A stretch of DNA of 21,197 bases, taken from Physocladia obscura (taxonomy: Eukaryota; Chytridiomycota; Chytridiomycetes; Chytridiales; Chytriomycetaceae). Of the stretch, positions 19,080 through 21,197 are shown in pieces. The notes under the pieces were generated by a model. The model made no database searches, was not told the origin of the DNA, and was given only the letters and a program-made list of their open reading frames with translations. The stretch is from positions 1 through 21,197 of the forward strand of contig JADGJH010000315.1 of the NCBI GenBank assembly GCA_027596945.1, read 5' to 3'. The translations under genes and the position numbers were made by a program. Every line of letters begins with the position of its first letter. The first letter of the stretch is position 1.

Positions 19080-19790
19080 GTTGCTACCGCCCCACCCCCT
19101 CAGGCTGCTTCTAAGAATGGAAATGTTGGTGTCATAGCTATGACACCAATACAGACCATTGTTTTCACTGGCTGCTTGTGAATCTCATGTTTGTGGATAA
19201 AGTTTCCTTTGATAACAGGGGCATGCTTCAGAAGAGAGGGTTTGAAATTCAAGGAAAATCATTAGTTTATTGTGGAGCATACAGAAATATTATGTATGAT
19301 GTTTCCTGTGTACTTTATTATTTTTAAACATTATTTCAGTGTGGTGATCACTGTAAATGGCCTCTTTCAGTTGTTAGGGCATCTCAGTTATGATTAGAAC
19401 TTGAATTCCAAATCTTTAATGAAAGCTTTGTATTTCAATTCCAAATTATTGTACACAGGGAATTAATGGAATAATTATGTTTGGCAGTGAATTATTCCAG
19501 ACTGTTGCCACTGGTCATGGAATTTTAATAGAAGGTACATTCACATGTTCTTGATTCGCTGATTTCTGTGTTGATTTTGCAAAATCAGGTCAAGTCAGTC
19601 AGTTCCCTGGTCCTCATTTCCTTTGGATATTGGATGGAGTCCAGATCCACTGTGACCCTAATATTATTTACAGTTTGCAACTAATGGGAATCAATGTCAT
19701 ATTTCTCCCAGCATATTGCCCCTTTTTAATCTGATTGAGCTGGTATTTGGTTCCATCAAGAGCAAATTATGATTTTTATAGGTTGAAAAC
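19080..19790 (+). mobile_element. decayed Tc1/mariner-like (DD34E) transposase relic
   Basis: Plus-strand fragments in several frames: LMFVDKVSFDNRGM then KRGFEIQGKSLVYCG (first catalytic Asp, codon 19196-19198), a possible EGTF near 19533, WILDGVQIHCD (second Asp, codon 19633-19635), GINVIFLPAYCPF, and FNLIELVFGSIKSKL (catalytic Glu, codon 19737-19739). These are the DDE_3 motifs of Tc1/mariner/IS630 elements. D2 and E are out of frame with each other. Restoring one T in the T run near 19725 puts 34 residues between them, the Tc1 spacing. Many stops and almost no CpG mark it as long dead. The element ends are not visible. Its left edge sits about 110 bp upstream of the GEN1-like start codon. 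Confidence 0.8.
19126..19149. repeat. perfect 24-bp palindrome
   Basis: TTGGTGTCATAG (19126-19137) is followed immediately by its exact reverse complement (19138-19149), with no spacer. It lies inside the Tc1/mariner-like relic, upstream of the first Asp. Confidence 0.95.
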
Positions 19791-19987
19791 TTGAAGGAAG
19801 AAATTCTCACCACTGTAAGCAAAGATCTTCAATTATTTTGAAAAAAATTGTCTCAAGGCTATTTTTCAAAGTGTGGATACACCTACAATGGTTTTGATCC
19901 AGCTATTGGTTTCTTAGTAGACATAAAAGAGTTTGGTTATGATGAATAAACATATATTAAGAACAGATTTATTAAAATATATATTGA
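19791..19987. other. decayed tail of the Tc1/mariner-like relic
   Basis: AT-rich and without CpG. It probably contains the former C-terminus and 3' end of the transposon, but I could not recognise a terminal repeat. Confidence 0.4.
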
Positions 19988-20323
19988 TTAAGAATGGTCA
20001 ACATCAGGTGAGTTCTTGACATTTTGAAGAGCATCATGTGCCATATTGTTGAATTGTACTTGAGAAGCAGTTCCAGCATTACAAATCACTACATACAATG
20101 TTTTCAGAGCAGTAAGTATGGAATCAACTTGTTGTTCCATTTTTTGGAAGGATTTTTTCAATACAGTGTTTAGAATTGTTACTTGAACATGTATCTGTCT
20201 GTTTTCATTCATAGCAATTTTATACCTTCTTTGTTGAGTTTCCTGAATTTTTAATAGGCTGTATTGACCAGATGGTAGAAAGTGTTGATTAAATGCCAAA
20301 GTAGAGGCTCTTGAATTCTGCAA
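19988..20323 (-). other. relic open frame, 111 aa, unidentified
   Basis: A minus-strand frame starting MQNSRASTLAFNQH, rich in Gln/Lys, with hydrophobic spacing that could form a coiled coil in its middle (RQIHVQVTILNTVLKKSFQK). It contains no CpG and sits in decayed transposon DNA, so it is more likely the C-terminal scrap of another element's protein than a host gene. I do not recognise the family. Upstream on the same strand the sequence LARGNAHELDCRIQEPLLWH in a neighbouring frame suggests the original protein extended further. Confidence 0.35.
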
Positions 20324-21197
20324 TCAAGCTCATGTGCATTCCCCCTTGCCAACTCTGTTGCCTACATCTGCCAATGAATTTCCATTCCACTGAAATGATT
20401 CTGATATGCACTTTTCAATTGATCAACAATAGCTTGAATAAAGAAATGTGTTTGTGCTTCTGTAGGATCAATCAACAATTTTTTGCTTCTTTGAATACTC
20501 AAAGAATTCATACTGATGAAATAGCAGTAGATTGTCATAGCAGAAGCTTGATAGTAGATCAGGCTGTAAAGGTAGAATTTGTGTTTTATTGTAAGATTAT
20601 ATTTTACAGAAAAGAAATCAAAGTCATTTTTAAATCATTGGATTTGAAATACTATTTCAAATGCATTCCCTTTCAGATTCATTTCAAATTCATCTCTTTG
20701 GATTTGAACTTGTTTTTCTGAATTTGTCTTCATAATGACAAACTCATGACACCAGTTTTTTGTGTCTTGAAGTTATTTTGGCAAAAATTATTAAGACTAT
20801 GAAATGTGTCAATAATTATGTGTGTTATCAACAGCTGGTCAGGTATTGTTGGCGACAGATTGCATAATTGTTATTTATTACATTCAGTTGTTTTATTTTA
20901 TTGGCTTGTCATTGTCTTCAGTTTTTCAATATGTTGCCTAAAACTTAATTGTTAAGACTTTCGCACAATGTTGGAATCTTTTCTTGTTAGTCTTGGCCTT
21001 TGACACAAGCAAATTCACTCAATCTTAGTTTGTTTGTGTCCAGCACATAACTATCTATGGAATTGTCATGCAAATGTCAAGTGAGTGTACATCTCTTCTA
21101 TTTGTCTTCTTCAATATTTGTTTTGAGGATTAACCACAATCTCAAAACAAACATGTTCTAATTTCTAAACTGTTCAAGTCTACCTTTTGGCTTAATG
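20324..21197. other. gene-free, CpG-depleted AT-rich DNA
   Basis: No supported gene. There is no CpG from 19559 to 20852, and only isolated ones after that (20853 and one near 20961). The plus-strand frame at 20311-20721 is AT-driven and low-complexity. The stretch is presumably repeat debris continuing beyond the window. Confidence 0.55.

Noticed and set aside
1..21197. CRISPR arrays, tRNA or rRNA genes, bacterial-style operons
   Set aside because: No regularly spaced repeats and no cloverleaf or rRNA motifs were recognised. Spliced genes show the DNA is eukaryotic.

Overview
The window looks like nuclear DNA of a fungus, most likely an early-diverging (chytrid-like) lineage. This is inference. 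It rests on short spliceosomal introns (47-92 bp, with one of 165 bp), a Bur1/CDK9 kinase with the fungal-style T-loop, compact convergent and tandem genes, and gene islands separated by AT-rich, CpG-starved transposon debris. No database search was possible.

Layout. (1) 1-1740, plus strand: the 5'-truncated end of a P-TEFb-type kinase (BUR1/CDK9) with a long Gly/Arg/Asp tail. (2) About 1760-6072: roughly 4.3 kb of decayed repeat DNA, including a recognisable relic of a pogo-like DDE transposase (about 3660-4760). (3) 6073-6462: a fragment that looks like a broken gene end. (4) 6663-8504, plus: an ELM2/SANT-like chromatin protein with one intron. (5) 8505-9946: more decayed DNA. (6) 9947-11278, minus: a younger but broken copy of the same pogo-like transposase family, internally deleted. 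(7) 11420-14568, plus: an eight-exon YEATS2-like protein of 896 aa. (8) 14623-17010, plus: a four-exon, 742-aa UFD1-fold protein with Cys/His-rich zinc modules, an AZUL-like finger and a C-terminal UBA. (9) 17040-18971, minus: an intronless 643-aa GEN1/XPG-family protein that has lost most of its metal-binding acidic residues but keeps a PIP box. (10) From about 19080 to the end: decayed DNA with a Tc1/mariner-like DD34E transposase relic and a perfect 24-bp palindrome.

How the genes relate. They do not form a pathway operon. Three of the five act on transcription or chromatin (the Bur1 kinase, the ELM2/SANT protein, the YEATS2 reader), one on ubiquitin/Cdc48-type processes and one belongs to a DNA-repair family. 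All 14 introns were placed by hand from reading frame, GT/AG ends and family similarity. In each of the four spliced genes the exon lengths sum to a multiple of three, which supports the models.

The most interesting points are the candidate catalytically dead GEN1-like protein, the near-total loss of CpG in the transposon relics with sharp borders against the genes, the reconstructable microhomology deletion in the pogo-like copy, and a YEATS2-type acyl-lysine reader in what appears to be a fungus.
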